Origin: an uncultured Elusimicrobiales bacterium | GTDB lineage: Bacteria > Elusimicrobiota > Elusimicrobia > Elusimicrobiales > Elusimicrobiaceae | Length of the DNA stretch: 64,000 nt | Direction: 5' to 3' | NCBI GenBank assembly: GCA_934667625.1 | Contig: CAKUMH010000007.1 | Location: 40,413-104,412, forward strand | In this document: positions 1-7,626 of the stretch, one piece after another | Layout: each line of letters starts with the position of its first letter | Numbering within the stretch: the stretch's first letter is position 1 | Program-made: the position numbers and the translations under genes | Notes under the pieces: generated by a model | The model's input: only the letters and a program-made list of their open reading frames with translations | What the model was told of the DNA's origin: nothing | The model's database searches: none

Positions 1-31
1 ATAAGTATCTCATTTACAAATAAGGAGTTGT

Positions 32-667
32 ATGAAAAAGCTACTTTTGTTGTGTGCGCTGCTTGTAAGCGTGCCTGCTTTTGCGCAGGATTACTACGGC
101 CTGCAGGAATATGGCCTTCGCAAAAATACCACCCGTATTGAATTTTACGGTGGTATGGTTTTGCCGCAGGATGATTGGTCCCACGACGGTCAAAACATTA
201 ACCTCGGCAACACGGGCTGGACGGCCGGCATCGGATTTACCCGCAATATCATCCCCGTATTCTCCCTAGGCGTGGACGGAAACTATGCCCAACTCGGTGA
301 CGGAGACACTTTCATTTCCGGCGGACAAGAATCCTACTACCGCACCGGTATTGCCACCGGGCTTATTACAGGGCGCGTAAACTTTTTCCCGTCCCAGGCT
401 ACCCGCTTGTATGTGCCTTTCGGCGTCGGTGTAGGCCACATGTTCGCCCGCCAAAAATTTGACGACGGTTCCCACAAAACCACCTCCAGCACCGATTTGG
501 CACAAATGTTGGGCGTAGGATTGGAATTTGATATTGACGAAACCGTGATCTTTGGGGTGGAAGGCCGCTACTATTTAGTGGAAGCCGACAGCGATTTTAA
601 AGACGCCTTCGGTAAGAGCCGCTACCATTACTTGACGGTTATGCTCAAGCTGGGTTACCGCTTTTAG
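32..667 (+). CDS. Outer-membrane beta-barrel protein with signal peptide
   Basis: 211 aa. The N-terminus is a clear Sec signal peptide: MKK, a hydrophobic run, then a cleavage site after AFA-Q near residue 19. The mature part has alternating hydrophobic and aromatic strands rich in Gly and Tyr, and it ends in Gly-Tyr-Arg-Phe. A terminal Phe is the usual signal for BAM-dependent outer-membrane insertion. An AAGGAG Shine-Dalgarno stands 5 bases before the ATG. It resembles small OmpA/OmpW-like 8-stranded barrels, but I recognise no specific family and cannot assign a substrate. A terminator follows directly. The promoter lies outside the window. Confidence 0.8.
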   Translation: MKKLLLLCALLVSVPAFAQDYYGLQEYGLRKNTTRIEFYGGMVLPQDDWSHDGQNINLGNTGWTAGIGFTRNIIPVFSLGVDGNYAQLGDGDTFISGGQESYYRTGIATGLITGRVNFFPSQATRLYVPFGVGVGHMFARQKFDDGSHKTTSSTDLAQMLGVGLEFDIDETVIFGVEGRYYLVEADSDFKDAFGKSRYHYLTVMLKLGYRF

Positions 668-683
668 TTCAACCGCTTGATCT

Positions 684-714
684 TCCCGCCGCCTTTTTGA
701 CGGCGGGATTTTTT
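684..714 (+). terminator. Rho-independent terminator after the barrel gene
   Basis: An 8-bp stem (TCCCGCCG / CGGCGGGA), 9-base loop and a run of six T. It contains the in-frame ATG at 697, so that ATG is not the start of the next gene. Confidence 0.9.
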
Positions 715-724
715 ATGTCCGCGT

Positions 725-753
725 TTGCTTTTCCCGGCGCGCTATTGTATGAT
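725..753 (+). promoter_or_regulatory. Sigma-70-type promoter of the mgtC-like gene
   Basis: -35 TTGCTT (725-730), 17-base spacer, -10 TATGAT (748-753). The predicted transcription start falls at or next to the ATG at 760, so the transcript would be leaderless. Confidence 0.65.
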
Positions 754-759
754 AGAGAT

Positions 760-1389
760 ATGGAAGATATTTTAACAAAGGTTTTTTTATCCCTTGTTTT
801 GGGCGGGGTCTTGGGCCTGGAACGCCAATACCACGACAAACCCGCCGGGTTTGCCACCAATTGCCTTATTTGTTTGGGAGCGATGCTGTTTACCCTGCTT
901 TCCGAATACATGGGCACCCAGGGCGGAGATCCCGGGCGCATTGCCGCGCAGGTGGTTACGGGCGTCGGTTTTTTAGGTGCCGGATCCATTTGGCGGGACG
1001 GCAATAAAATCTCCGGTTTAACCACTGCCGCAGGCGTATGGCTGGTGGCGGCCATTGGCATGTGCATTGGCTATGGCCAGTACTTGTGGGCCTCTTTATC
1101 GGCCGTTTCCATTTTGCTTGTGCAATTGGCCGTACGTAAAACCTTGCGCTTGGTGGAATTTGTAAAACACTATGACACATTTTACGTCACTTGCAAGCCC
1201 AGCTGGGATGTAGTGGAACAAATATCCAAACAAATTGAAAAACAAAACATTACCATTTTGAAGAGCGAAGTGACCAAGCAAAATAACCAATTTCACGTTA
1301 GTTTGGTGGCCACCTTCACCGGACACGATTTTCAGAATATCACGCGGGAGCTTTTGGCGATGCCCGACGTGTACAGCTTATACAAATAA
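760..1389 (+). CDS. MgtC/SapB family inner-membrane protein
   Basis: 209 aa from the ATG at 760. The longer reading from 697 begins inside the upstream terminator and adds no family sequence. The N-terminal two-thirds is hydrophobic with several membrane spans and carries family signatures: GLERQ near residue 20, then GVGFLGAGSIW and GLTTAAGVWLVAA. The last ~75 residues are soluble and ACT-like, as in long MgtC proteins. In pathogens MgtC modulates the F-type ATPase and supports survival at low Mg2+; the role here is unknown. There is no Shine-Dalgarno, and the -10 box ends 6 bases before the ATG. Confidence 0.88.
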   Translation: MEDILTKVFLSLVLGGVLGLERQYHDKPAGFATNCLICLGAMLFTLLSEYMGTQGGDPGRIAAQVVTGVGFLGAGSIWRDGNKISGLTTAAGVWLVAAIGMCIGYGQYLWASLSAVSILLVQLAVRKTLRLVEFVKHYDTFYVTCKPSWDVVEQISKQIEKQNITILKSEVTKQNNQFHVSLVATFTGHDFQNITRELLAMPDVYSLYK

Positions 1390-1411
1390 AAACAGGAGAA
1401 CATTCCAACTT

Positions 1412-2551
1412 ATGACGGACGATATAAAACCGATACCGCTATTTAACCTCAAGGAACAACACGAAAGTTTAAAGGCTCAAATCAACGCCGCTGCCACAGA
1501 AGCACTTAACTCCATGCACTGGCTGTTGGGCCCGCAAACGGAAAAATTTGAAGAAGAATTTGCCGCCGCAATCGGCGTAAAACATTGTATCACCTGCTCC
1601 TCGGGCGCTAGCGCCATTCAAATTGCGCTAGCCGCCGCCGGTATTGGAGAAGGGGATGAAGTCATCACCACCCCCTTTACCTTTATCGCTACCACCTCGT
1701 CCGTCAGCCTGACGGGCGCCAAATTTGTGTTTGCCGATATTGATCCCCGCACGTACAACATTGACGTGCAGGACGTAGAACGCAAAATCACCAAAAAAAC
1801 GAAGGCCATTTTACCCGTCCATCTCTATGGCTACCCCGCCAATATGGACGCTATTATGCACCTGGCCAATGAGCACGGCCTCAAGGTAATTGAGGACTGC
1901 GCCCAAGCGCACCTAGCCATGGCAGACGGCGTGATGGTGGGCGGCATTGGGGATGCCGGATGCTTTAGCTTTTATCCCAGCAAAAACCTGGGTGCCTGCG
2001 GAGATGCCGGCTGTGTTACCACCAATGACGATGAAATTGCCGACCGCTGCCGCTCGCTGCGCCACAGTGGCCGCGCCAAAGACAAGGCCTATGAGTATGA
2101 CTTGGAAGGTTCTACCCTGCGTATGGACGAAATCCAAGCCGCTATTTTGCGCGTAAAACTTCCGCACTTGGCGGAATGGACCGAAAAACGCCGCAAAGCC
2201 GCGGCCCTGTACGAGGAAGGCTTAACGGGCGTTCCAGTGGTCTTACCTCCTACTCCGCCAGTGGGATATGCACAATCTTACTACGTCTACACCATCCGCG
2301 CCGAAAAGCGCGACGAATTGCAGGCATATTTAAAGGCGCATAACATTGGCTGCGCAGTATACTATCCGGTTCCACTCTACAAACAGCCTGCATATAAACA
2401 TTTGGGCTTTAAGGCCGAGGAGTACCCAGAAGCAGAAAAAGCCGCCAAAGAGGTGCTTTCCATTCCCATGTTCCCGGAAATTACGGAAGAACAAATCCAC
2501 CGCGTATGCGAAACGATCCGCGCCTTTTACGAAAAAGACGCTACCGTGTAA
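1412..2551 (+). CDS. DegT/DnrJ/EryC1/StrS-family PLP aminotransferase
   Basis: 379 aa, normal family length. It transfers an amino group from Glu/Gln to a keto-sugar nucleotide in surface-polysaccharide or glycan synthesis. Visible motifs are CSSGASAIQIAL (cofactor phosphate region), PFTFIATTSS, VIEDCAQAH (the Asp that contacts the pyridine N) and SFYPSKNLGACGDAG, whose Lys near residue 190 is the Schiff-base lysine. An AGGAG lies about 14 bases before the ATG, rather far, but no better start is visible. It follows the mgtC-like gene by 22 bases, so the two may be cotranscribed. No other sugar genes adjoin, so the substrate cannot be named. Confidence 0.9.
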   Translation: MTDDIKPIPLFNLKEQHESLKAQINAAATEALNSMHWLLGPQTEKFEEEFAAAIGVKHCITCSSGASAIQIALAAAGIGEGDEVITTPFTFIATTSSVSLTGAKFVFADIDPRTYNIDVQDVERKITKKTKAILPVHLYGYPANMDAIMHLANEHGLKVIEDCAQAHLAMADGVMVGGIGDAGCFSFYPSKNLGACGDAGCVTTNDDEIADRCRSLRHSGRAKDKAYEYDLEGSTLRMDEIQAAILRVKLPHLAEWTEKRRKAAALYEEGLTGVPVVLPPTPPVGYAQSYYVYTIRAEKRDELQAYLKAHNIGCAVYYPVPLYKQPAYKHLGFKAEEYPEAEKAAKEVLSIPMFPEITEEQIHRVCETIRAFYEKDATV

Positions 2552-2573
2552 CCTGCGCGTTCAGTAATCTTTA

Positions 2574-2602
2574 TACCCGCCGTTCCACGGCGGGTATTTT
2601 TT
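2574..2602 (+). terminator. Rho-independent terminator after the DegT gene
   Basis: A 10-bp stem TACCCGCCGT / ACGGCGGGTA with a 3-base loop, then six T. Confidence 0.9.
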
Positions 2603-2769
2603 GCCGCTTTCCCCCTTCCTTGTATACCCAGGTGTTTAAAAACGAGCAACACCGGTCAATTTTACAAATTATATTTATTTTTTAAGCATTTTTTATAATT
2701 CCTTGTTTTCTTGTGTGGCAATCTGTTTCCCCAGCTGCGTGTCCATAAAAAAGTTTTTAAATTTTCCCA

Positions 2770-2831
2770 CAAAAAACCGCCCTGGCCCAAAAGCACAGAG
2801 CGGTAAAAGAAAAAACAACCAACGGTTGTTT
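2770..2831 (-). terminator. Two tandem terminators after parB
   Basis: On the minus strand, AAACAACC-GTT-GGTTGTTT followed by T-rich sequence overlaps the parB stop codon. A second hairpin (CCGCTCTG / CAGGGCGG, one wobble) with TTTTTT follows. The AT-rich stretch 2603-2769 between the two convergent units shows no gene or RNA that I recognise. Confidence 0.75.
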
Positions 2832-3735
2832 ATAGCATTTTATTTTTAAGGCGGCCAGCAATGTTATCCAATTCATCCAGCGAATGATAATGGATGACCA
2901 AAGTACCTTTTTTTATATTCTTGCCGTATTTCACTTCCACTTTTGTTCCCAAAGCAGCTTGTAGGTCATTCTCAAATGAGGTCACTTCCACCGGACGGGC
3001 GGCCTTCTCCGCCTTTTTGGCAGGGAACATCACAGCGCGGGCGGCATCTTCCGCTTGGCGGACAGACATTTTGTTGTTTAGCATCTTTTTAAACAATTGG
3101 TCGCGCTTGACGCTGTCCGTCACCATGAGGAGTGCCCGGCCATGCCCTTCCGACAACGCCCCTTCCTGAAGCGCTTGCTGGATTTCCGGCTCCAAGTCCA
3201 ACAAGCGCAAGGCGTTAGAAATAGCCGCCTTGGATTTTCCGCAATAGGAGGCCAAATCCGTCTGATTGATATAGAATTTGCTCATTAAATTGCGGTACCC
3301 GAGGGCTGTTTCTATGGGATTTAAGTCCTCACGCTGAATGTTTTCAATAAGCGCCAGGGCGCACATTTCTTGGTCGCCCAAATGTTTATGTACAATCGCG
3401 TCAATTTCCTTTAACCCGGCTAATTGTGTGGCACGAAAGCGGCGTTCTCCCACGACAATTTCATATTTATCCAAACCGGCATCGTACACGACTACAATCG
3501 GCTGGGTAAGGCCATGCTCTTTAATGGATTGGGCCAACTCCTGCAATTTTTCTTCATTAAAAACACGGCGCGGCTGAAAACGGTTCGGCACGATTTTATT
3601 CACATCAATGCGCGTAACACTCATGCCGGGGGTTTGCGCAAGGCTCTGCGCCGCCTGAGCGGGCGGCATTTGCAGCACTTCTTGCGTTTGTTTAATTAAA
3701 GCATCTAAGCCTTTTCCTAAAGCTTGTCTGGACAT
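2830..3735 (-). CDS. parB: Chromosome-partitioning protein ParB
   Basis: 301 aa. ParB is a CTP-dependent DNA clamp that loads at parS near the origin and works with ParA in chromosome segregation. Family signs: LGKGLDAL at the N-terminus, the IVPNRFQPRR box, the CTP-binding GERRFRA motif and IENIQREDLNPIE, then a helix-turn-helix (LASYCGKSKAAISNALRLL) and a C-terminal dimerisation segment. The ATG at 3735 is preferred over an upstream TTG at 3747, because GGAGG lies 5 bases before it. It starts one base after the parA stop, so translation is probably coupled. Two parS-like palindromes lie within 2 kb. Confidence 0.96.
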   Translation of the reverse strand: MSRQALGKGLDALIKQTQEVLQMPPAQAAQSLAQTPGMSVTRIDVNKIVPNRFQPRRVFNEEKLQELAQSIKEHGLTQPIVVVYDAGLDKYEIVVGERRFRATQLAGLKEIDAIVHKHLGDQEMCALALIENIQREDLNPIETALGYRNLMSKFYINQTDLASYCGKSKAAISNALRLLDLEPEIQQALQEGALSEGHGRALLMVTDSVKRDQLFKKMLNNKMSVRQAEDAARAVMFPAKKAEKAARPVEVTSFENDLQAALGTKVEVKYGKNIKKGTLVIHYHSLDELDNIAGRLKNKML

Positions 3736-3736
3736 C

Positions 3737-4570
3737 TCAGCCTCCAAAATCGTAATTTACCGGGAGCGCTCCCGTCATTTTAAAATCTTTATATTGGGCC
3801 ACATCCGCCCCGCGGCGGCCCAAGAATTCAATGGCCAGCTGTATATAGGCATTGGCTCCGCGGCAGGCGGGGTCGTAATCAAAAATAGACTGCCCATAGC
3901 TCGGGGCTTCTGCCAAACGCACGTTACGCGGAATGGGAGTTTTGTACACCTGTTCCCCAAAAAAGCGGCTTACCTCGCTAAACACCTGTTTGGAAAGGTT
4001 CATGCGGGCATCATACATCGTAAGCACGCAGCCGTCCATTTTAAGTTTTGGGTGCAAAAATTGTTTAATTTTTCCCACCGTGCTGACAAAGTGCGCCAAC
4101 CCTTCTAAGGCATAGTATTCGCACTGAATGGGCGTAATAACGCTGTCCGCCGCCATCATGGCATTTAACGTCAAAAGCCCCAAGGACGGAGGACAATCAA
4201 TGATGATAAAATCATACATCTTGCGCAGCGGATCCAAGGCGTCCTTTAGCATATTTTCGCGGCCGCGGACATTTACCAACTCCACCTCTGCTCCTGCCAA
4301 GTCCTTGCAAGCAGGAAGAACATCCAACATTTCGTTGGAACTTTGGCGAACCACCTGTTCAAAATGAGCCGTTTTGGTGAGCAAATGGTAAACTGATTTT
4401 TCGCCATCTGCCACGGTAACACCCAAGCCGGAACCGGCGTTTCCCTGTGGGTCAAAATCTACCAGCAGGACATTTTGGTTTAAACATGCCAATGCATAGG
4501 AAAGGTTAATAGATGTGGTAGTTTTACCTACGCCACCTTTTTGGTTGGCAATAACAACAATTTCACCCAT
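3737..4570 (-). CDS. parA: Chromosome-partitioning ATPase ParA
   Basis: 277 aa. ParA-type deviant Walker ATPase that binds DNA non-specifically and moves ParB-parS complexes. KGGVGKTT at residues 11-18 is the deviant Walker A with signature Lys. VDFDPQGNAGSGLG and FIIIDCPPSLG are the A' and Walker B regions. GGAGG precedes the ATG by about 6 bases. It is the first gene of a parA-parB operon with its own promoter at 4596-4624 (minus strand). Confidence 0.96.
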   Translation of the reverse strand: MGEIVVIANQKGGVGKTTTSINLSYALACLNQNVLLVDFDPQGNAGSGLGVTVADGEKSVYHLLTKTAHFEQVVRQSSNEMLDVLPACKDLAGAEVELVNVRGRENMLKDALDPLRKMYDFIIIDCPPSLGLLTLNAMMAADSVITPIQCEYYALEGLAHFVSTVGKIKQFLHPKLKMDGCVLTMYDARMNLSKQVFSEVSRFFGEQVYKTPIPRNVRLAEAPSYGQSIFDYDPACRGANAYIQLAIEFLGRRGADVAQYKDFKMTGALPVNYDFGG

Positions 4571-4595
4571 AAATCCTCCGTAAAAATATACCTAT

Positions 4596-4624
4596 ATTAA
4601 ACATTAATTCGCAGTAAAAATCAA
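4596..4624 (-). promoter_or_regulatory. Probable parAB promoter
   Basis: Minus strand: -35 TTGATT (plus 4619-4624), 17-base spacer, -10 TTTAAT (plus 4596-4601). A degenerate parS-like site sits just upstream at 4637-4652, which would let ParB influence its own operon. Confidence 0.5.
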
Positions 4625-4636
4625 TATATAAAGAGC

Positions 4637-4652
4637 GTTTTCACGTAAAAAT
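4637..4652. promoter_or_regulatory. Degenerate parS-like site
   Basis: GTTTTCACGTAAAAAT has the left half of the parS-like palindrome intact and the right half degraded (G to A after CACGT). It is 18 bases from the perfect site at 4671. Confidence 0.45.
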
Positions 4653-4670
4653 TATTTTTTACATAGCCTA

Positions 4671-4686
4671 GTTTTCACGTGAAAAC
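4671..4686. promoter_or_regulatory. parS-like ParB binding site 1
   Basis: Perfect 16-bp palindrome GTTTTCACGTGAAAAC. The known bacterial parS is TGTTTCACGTGAAACA. The central TTTCACGTGAAA is identical and only the two outer bases on each side differ, symmetrically. It lies between lepB and the parAB promoter. Confidence 0.85.
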
Positions 4687-4688
4687 AT

Positions 4689-5657
4689 TCATTTAATCCA
4701 ACGAATCCGGTTGAGCGGCCAATGCACAAACCAAGCCTTTCCTTTAATGTTTTCGCGCGGGACAGGGCCCCAAAAACGCGAGTCACAAGAATTATCCCGG
4801 TTATCCCCCATCGCAAAATAGCTGTTCGGCGGAACAACAACCGGACCAAAAGAATCGCGCAAATACAGCCCCAAATACGCATCTAATTCATGGTCTTCCC
4901 ATGTTTTTTGGTACTCTTCTGCATCTTCTAGCGGGAAGTATGGGCTTCTTTCCACATTTTCGTATACCTCATACGGCTCCTGCGCAAGCGCTTTGCCGTT
5001 CACCAGCACGTGGCCCTGAATGACCTGCACCGTATCTCCCGGCATGGCAATTACCCGTTTCACAAAGTCTCGACCGTATTGGCTGCCGCCGCAATTTTGC
5101 TGTTGTTTGTCTTGGGCTGGAAAGCGAAAAACAATAATATCTCCCGGTTTTATATCCTCAGAAGCCCCAAAACGAAAATTTGTAAAAGGAATACGGAATC
5201 CATATACAGCCTTATTTACAAATAAGTGATCCCCTTCCACCAAGGTATATCGCATAGATGCAGAGGGAATTTTAAAAGCTTGAATAAAAAAGAACATCAC
5301 GAAAGAGGCCACAAATCCCGCAAAATACACAGTATTACTCCATTCTAAATCTGCCTTCATTATTTTGGTCTGTTTGTCCGCAGCGGCTTTTTTACCTTGA
5401 ACAAAACCATACAGGCCGCAAGCCAATGCTACACAAAGCCACAAAACAACCTTTCCCGGGCCAACAGGGTCGCCGCTTCCCTCCCCAAGCAAAAAGAGTA
5501 AAATATACAAGGCACACAGCAAAATGACTAACAAAAATGATCCGTGCCACACACCAAAAGCCATAGGAGTGGACAACTTTTCCTTCTTTTTTAAATAACG
5601 CGTCAACAACGTGAAGGCATACATCACACACGCCACCGCAAATAATCTTTGTTCCAT
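4689..5657 (-). CDS. lepB: Signal peptidase I
   Basis: 322 aa. It cleaves signal peptides from secreted proteins on the outer face of the inner membrane. The catalytic Ser is S134 in KIPSASM and the general-base Lys is K200 in DFVKRVIAMPGD. The GDNRDNSCDSRFWGPV box is near the C-terminus. The N-terminus has about four hydrophobic segments (roughly residues 5-20, 38-58, 68-88, 108-128), more than the usual one or two. It starts 10 bases after the glycosyltransferase stop, so it is probably cotranscribed with it. Confidence 0.95.
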   Translation of the reverse strand: MEQRLFAVACVMYAFTLLTRYLKKKEKLSTPMAFGVWHGSFLLVILLCALYILLFLLGEGSGDPVGPGKVVLWLCVALACGLYGFVQGKKAAADKQTKIMKADLEWSNTVYFAGFVASFVMFFFIQAFKIPSASMRYTLVEGDHLFVNKAVYGFRIPFTNFRFGASEDIKPGDIIVFRFPAQDKQQQNCGGSQYGRDFVKRVIAMPGDTVQVIQGHVLVNGKALAQEPYEVYENVERSPYFPLEDAEEYQKTWEDHELDAYLGLYLRDSFGPVVVPPNSYFAMGDNRDNSCDSRFWGPVPRENIKGKAWFVHWPLNRIRWIK

Positions 5658-5667
5658 AAAAGCTCCT

Positions 5668-6777
5668 TTAATTAGTTTTCACGTGAAAACTATCTGTTAA
5701 AACTTGTTGATAAAGGTGTTGATATTGTTGAGAAGTTTGCCCAATCCGTTCAGAAACAGCTATAGAATTCTTTCCCATTTGCACACGCAAAGTTTTGTTT
5801 ACAATCAATTCTTCCATTAGGCAGCTAAGCAGTGTCACATCACCCGGCTTTATCACAAATCCATTTTTTCCATGTTCCACCCATAAAGGCATATCACCCA
5901 CGCGGCTTATAATACACGGAAGCCCCACCGTTACCGCTTCCAACAAGGACAACGGCAAACATTCCTCTACAGAGGGAAGAACAAACACATCCGCCGCATT
6001 TAACCATGCATTTACATTGTCTTGCTCTCCGGCTAAAATTACCTGTTTTTGCAATTGGTTTTGGACAATATAGTGTTCTAACTTCGCGCGCTCTTTCCCC
6101 TCTCCCACATAAATAAGGCGACCTGCTTTTCCATTACGCAATACATTGCGAAAAGCAATCAAAAGCGTCAGCGGATTTTTTGCCGGAACCAATCGCCCCA
6201 CGCTTATAAAAACCGTCTCTTGGGACGCAATTTGGTATTTGTTACGCATTTGGGCACGCAAAGAGTTATCGCTAAAAAAGACCTTTTTATCCACTCCATT
6301 TGGCAGAAAATATACTTTATCTTTTCTATATTTTTGCTTTTCTACCAAATACTTAGCGGTAGCAAAAGATTCCGCTACCGTTAAATAATCCACGGGACTT
6401 AATAATTTGTCCACAAGCCGCAGCAAAAATGTTTTTTTAGAAAGGTCAAAATGTGGGGTACAAATCAATTTAACCTTTGTTCCGGCACAAGCCAAACGAC
6501 TGTATTGCATGGCTTGATAAAGCATAGCATGCACAATATCCGGGGAAAATTTTTGTATTTCTTTTTTAAGTACCGCCACAATGCCGCGGCTAGTCCAACG
6601 CATATTCAACGAAACCACGTCCACCCCTGCGGCTTGCAATTCTTGGGCAACTGGCCCCAACTGGCGGAGTGAAATCACCCGCACTTGATTGGTTTTGGCA
6701 CAATCAACGGCCAGCCGGGCCAGCGCTTTTTCCGCGCCGCCTACATCCGTTGTGGTAATTACGTATAAAATTTTCAT
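5668..6777 (-). CDS. Glycosyltransferase family 4 (group 1)
   Basis: 369 aa, normal length for GT-B retaining transferases. The N-terminus VITTTDVGGAEKAL is the acceptor-side Rossmann start with the GG loop. ISVGRLVPAKNPLTLL and VGEGKERAKLE are in the C-terminal domain, and EECLPLSLLEAVTVGLPCI carries the EX7E donor-binding motif. It probably adds a sugar to a lipid- or glycan-linked acceptor at the cytoplasmic membrane; the substrate is unknown. A TATAAT box (6785-6790, minus strand) ends 7 bases before the ATG and there is no Shine-Dalgarno, so the message may be leaderless. The last codons overlap parS site 2. Confidence 0.9.
   Translation of the reverse strand: MKILYVITTTDVGGAEKALARLAVDCAKTNQVRVISLRQLGPVAQELQAAGVDVVSLNMRWTSRGIVAVLKKEIQKFSPDIVHAMLYQAMQYSRLACAGTKVKLICTPHFDLSKKTFLLRLVDKLLSPVDYLTVAESFATAKYLVEKQKYRKDKVYFLPNGVDKKVFFSDNSLRAQMRNKYQIASQETVFISVGRLVPAKNPLTLLIAFRNVLRNGKAGRLIYVGEGKERAKLEHYIVQNQLQKQVILAGEQDNVNAWLNAADVFVLPSVEECLPLSLLEAVTVGLPCIISRVGDMPLWVEHGKNGFVIKPGDVTLLSCLMEELIVNKTLRVQMGKNSIAVSERIGQTSQQYQHLYQQVLTDSFHVKTN
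5675..5690. promoter_or_regulatory. parS-like ParB binding site 2, inside a coding region
   Basis: A second exact copy of the palindrome GTTTTCACGTGAAAAC, 1,004 bases from site 1. It is read as the Ser-Phe-His-Val-Lys-Thr end of the glycosyltransferase and lies just upstream of lepB. Confidence 0.85.
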
Positions 6778-6824
6778 CTAACTCATTATAGCAAGTTTCC
6801 GCACCTGCGCGTGACATTACTCCA

Positions 6825-6855
6825 AATAAAAACCGGGCCATAAAAATAGGCCCGG
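6825..6855 (-). terminator. Terminator of the oxygen-defence operon
   Basis: Minus strand: CCGGGCC, 9-base loop, GGCCCGG, then TTTTTATTT. Confidence 0.85.
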
Positions 6856-6865
6856 AAAAAGGGTT

Positions 6866-6896
6866 TAAAAAATACTTAAAATTTAAGTATTTTTTT
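6866..6896. terminator. AT-rich bidirectional hairpin after the rubredoxin gene
   Basis: A near-perfect inverted repeat AATACTTAAA / TTTAAGTATT with A and T runs on either side. It is 18 bases past the rubredoxin stop and upstream of the GC-rich terminator. Confidence 0.6.
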
Positions 6897-6913
6897 CAAA
6901 ACTGCCCTTATTT

Positions 6914-7075
6914 TTAATTTTTAGGCTGGAACTGGTCCTTTCCTACCCCGCAAACTGGGCAAATCCAGTCTTCTTTTACATCCTCCCATTTGGTTCCGGC
7001 CGCAATTCCATGCTCCGGATCCCCCACCGCGGGATCATACACATATCCACAAACTTCACAAACATATTTCACCAT
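6914..7075 (-). CDS. Rubredoxin
   Basis: 53 aa. Small electron carrier with one Fe held by four Cys: C6 and C9 in CEVCGY, C39 and C42 in CPVCGV. The core YDPAVGDPEHGI and W30 are typical. GAGGAGG lies 7 bases before the ATG. It is the last gene of the operon and would donate electrons to the flavo-diiron protein and desulfoferrodoxin encoded upstream, as known in sulfate reducers and clostridia. Confidence 0.96.
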   Translation of the reverse strand: MVKYVCEVCGYVYDPAVGDPEHGIAAGTKWEDVKEDWICPVCGVGKDQFQPKN

Positions 7076-7100
7076 AAAACGTCCTCCTCTTTTTTTTGTT

Positions 7101-7613
7101 TTATAAATGCGTTGCGCCTGCCGGGGTTTTCCCCTTGATTACCTGATGGTAATAGGCGTATGTCAACGCGTGGCCATTTGGTTTTAGCACTCCGGCCTCT
7201 TTCACTTGTCCAATAAACAGCGTATGTGTGCCCACATCCACTGTTTGTTCCACCTCAGCTTCCATGTAAGAAAGGGTATGCTCCATAACTAAAGGACACC
7301 CTAAAACACCCATTTTATAAGGAACTTGGGCTAACTTATCAAAGGCACGCCCGGTACGAAAACCAAACGTACCAATAAATATCAATGGGGTGCTTACTTC
7401 AAGCGGCATAGCGGCAAAAACGCGGCTCTTTAAAATAATTTCGTGCGTTAGGCTATTTTTATTGACGGAAATAGCTACCCGTGCCGGCTCCGCCGTCACC
7501 TGAAAAACAGTATTCACAATCATCCCGTTTTTTCTGGTTCCGTCCGCGGAAGTGACAATATACAAACCATACGTCACATAATTGAGCCCTTCGTTAATGT
7601 CTTGTCCAGCCAT
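7101..7613 (-). CDS. Flavin reductase-like, FMN-binding domain protein
   Basis: 170 aa from the ATG at 7613, where AGAGG stands about 7 bases upstream. A longer reading to 7709 would run back into the flavo-diiron gene and is unlikely. The sequence NYVTYGLYIVTSADG with AVSVNKNSLTHEII-like strands matches the flavin-reductase split-barrel fold found in rubredoxin oxidoreductases. It starts 13 bases after the flavo-diiron stop. The likely role is FMN-mediated electron transfer from NAD(P)H to rubredoxin or the flavo-diiron protein; that part is inferred from the operon. Confidence 0.85.
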   Translation of the reverse strand: MAGQDINEGLNYVTYGLYIVTSADGTRKNGMIVNTVFQVTAEPARVAISVNKNSLTHEIILKSRVFAAMPLEVSTPLIFIGTFGFRTGRAFDKLAQVPYKMGVLGCPLVMEHTLSYMEAEVEQTVDVGTHTLFIGQVKEAGVLKPNGHALTYAYYHQVIKGKTPAGATHL

Positions 7614-7626
7614 ATAAGCCTCTTGG

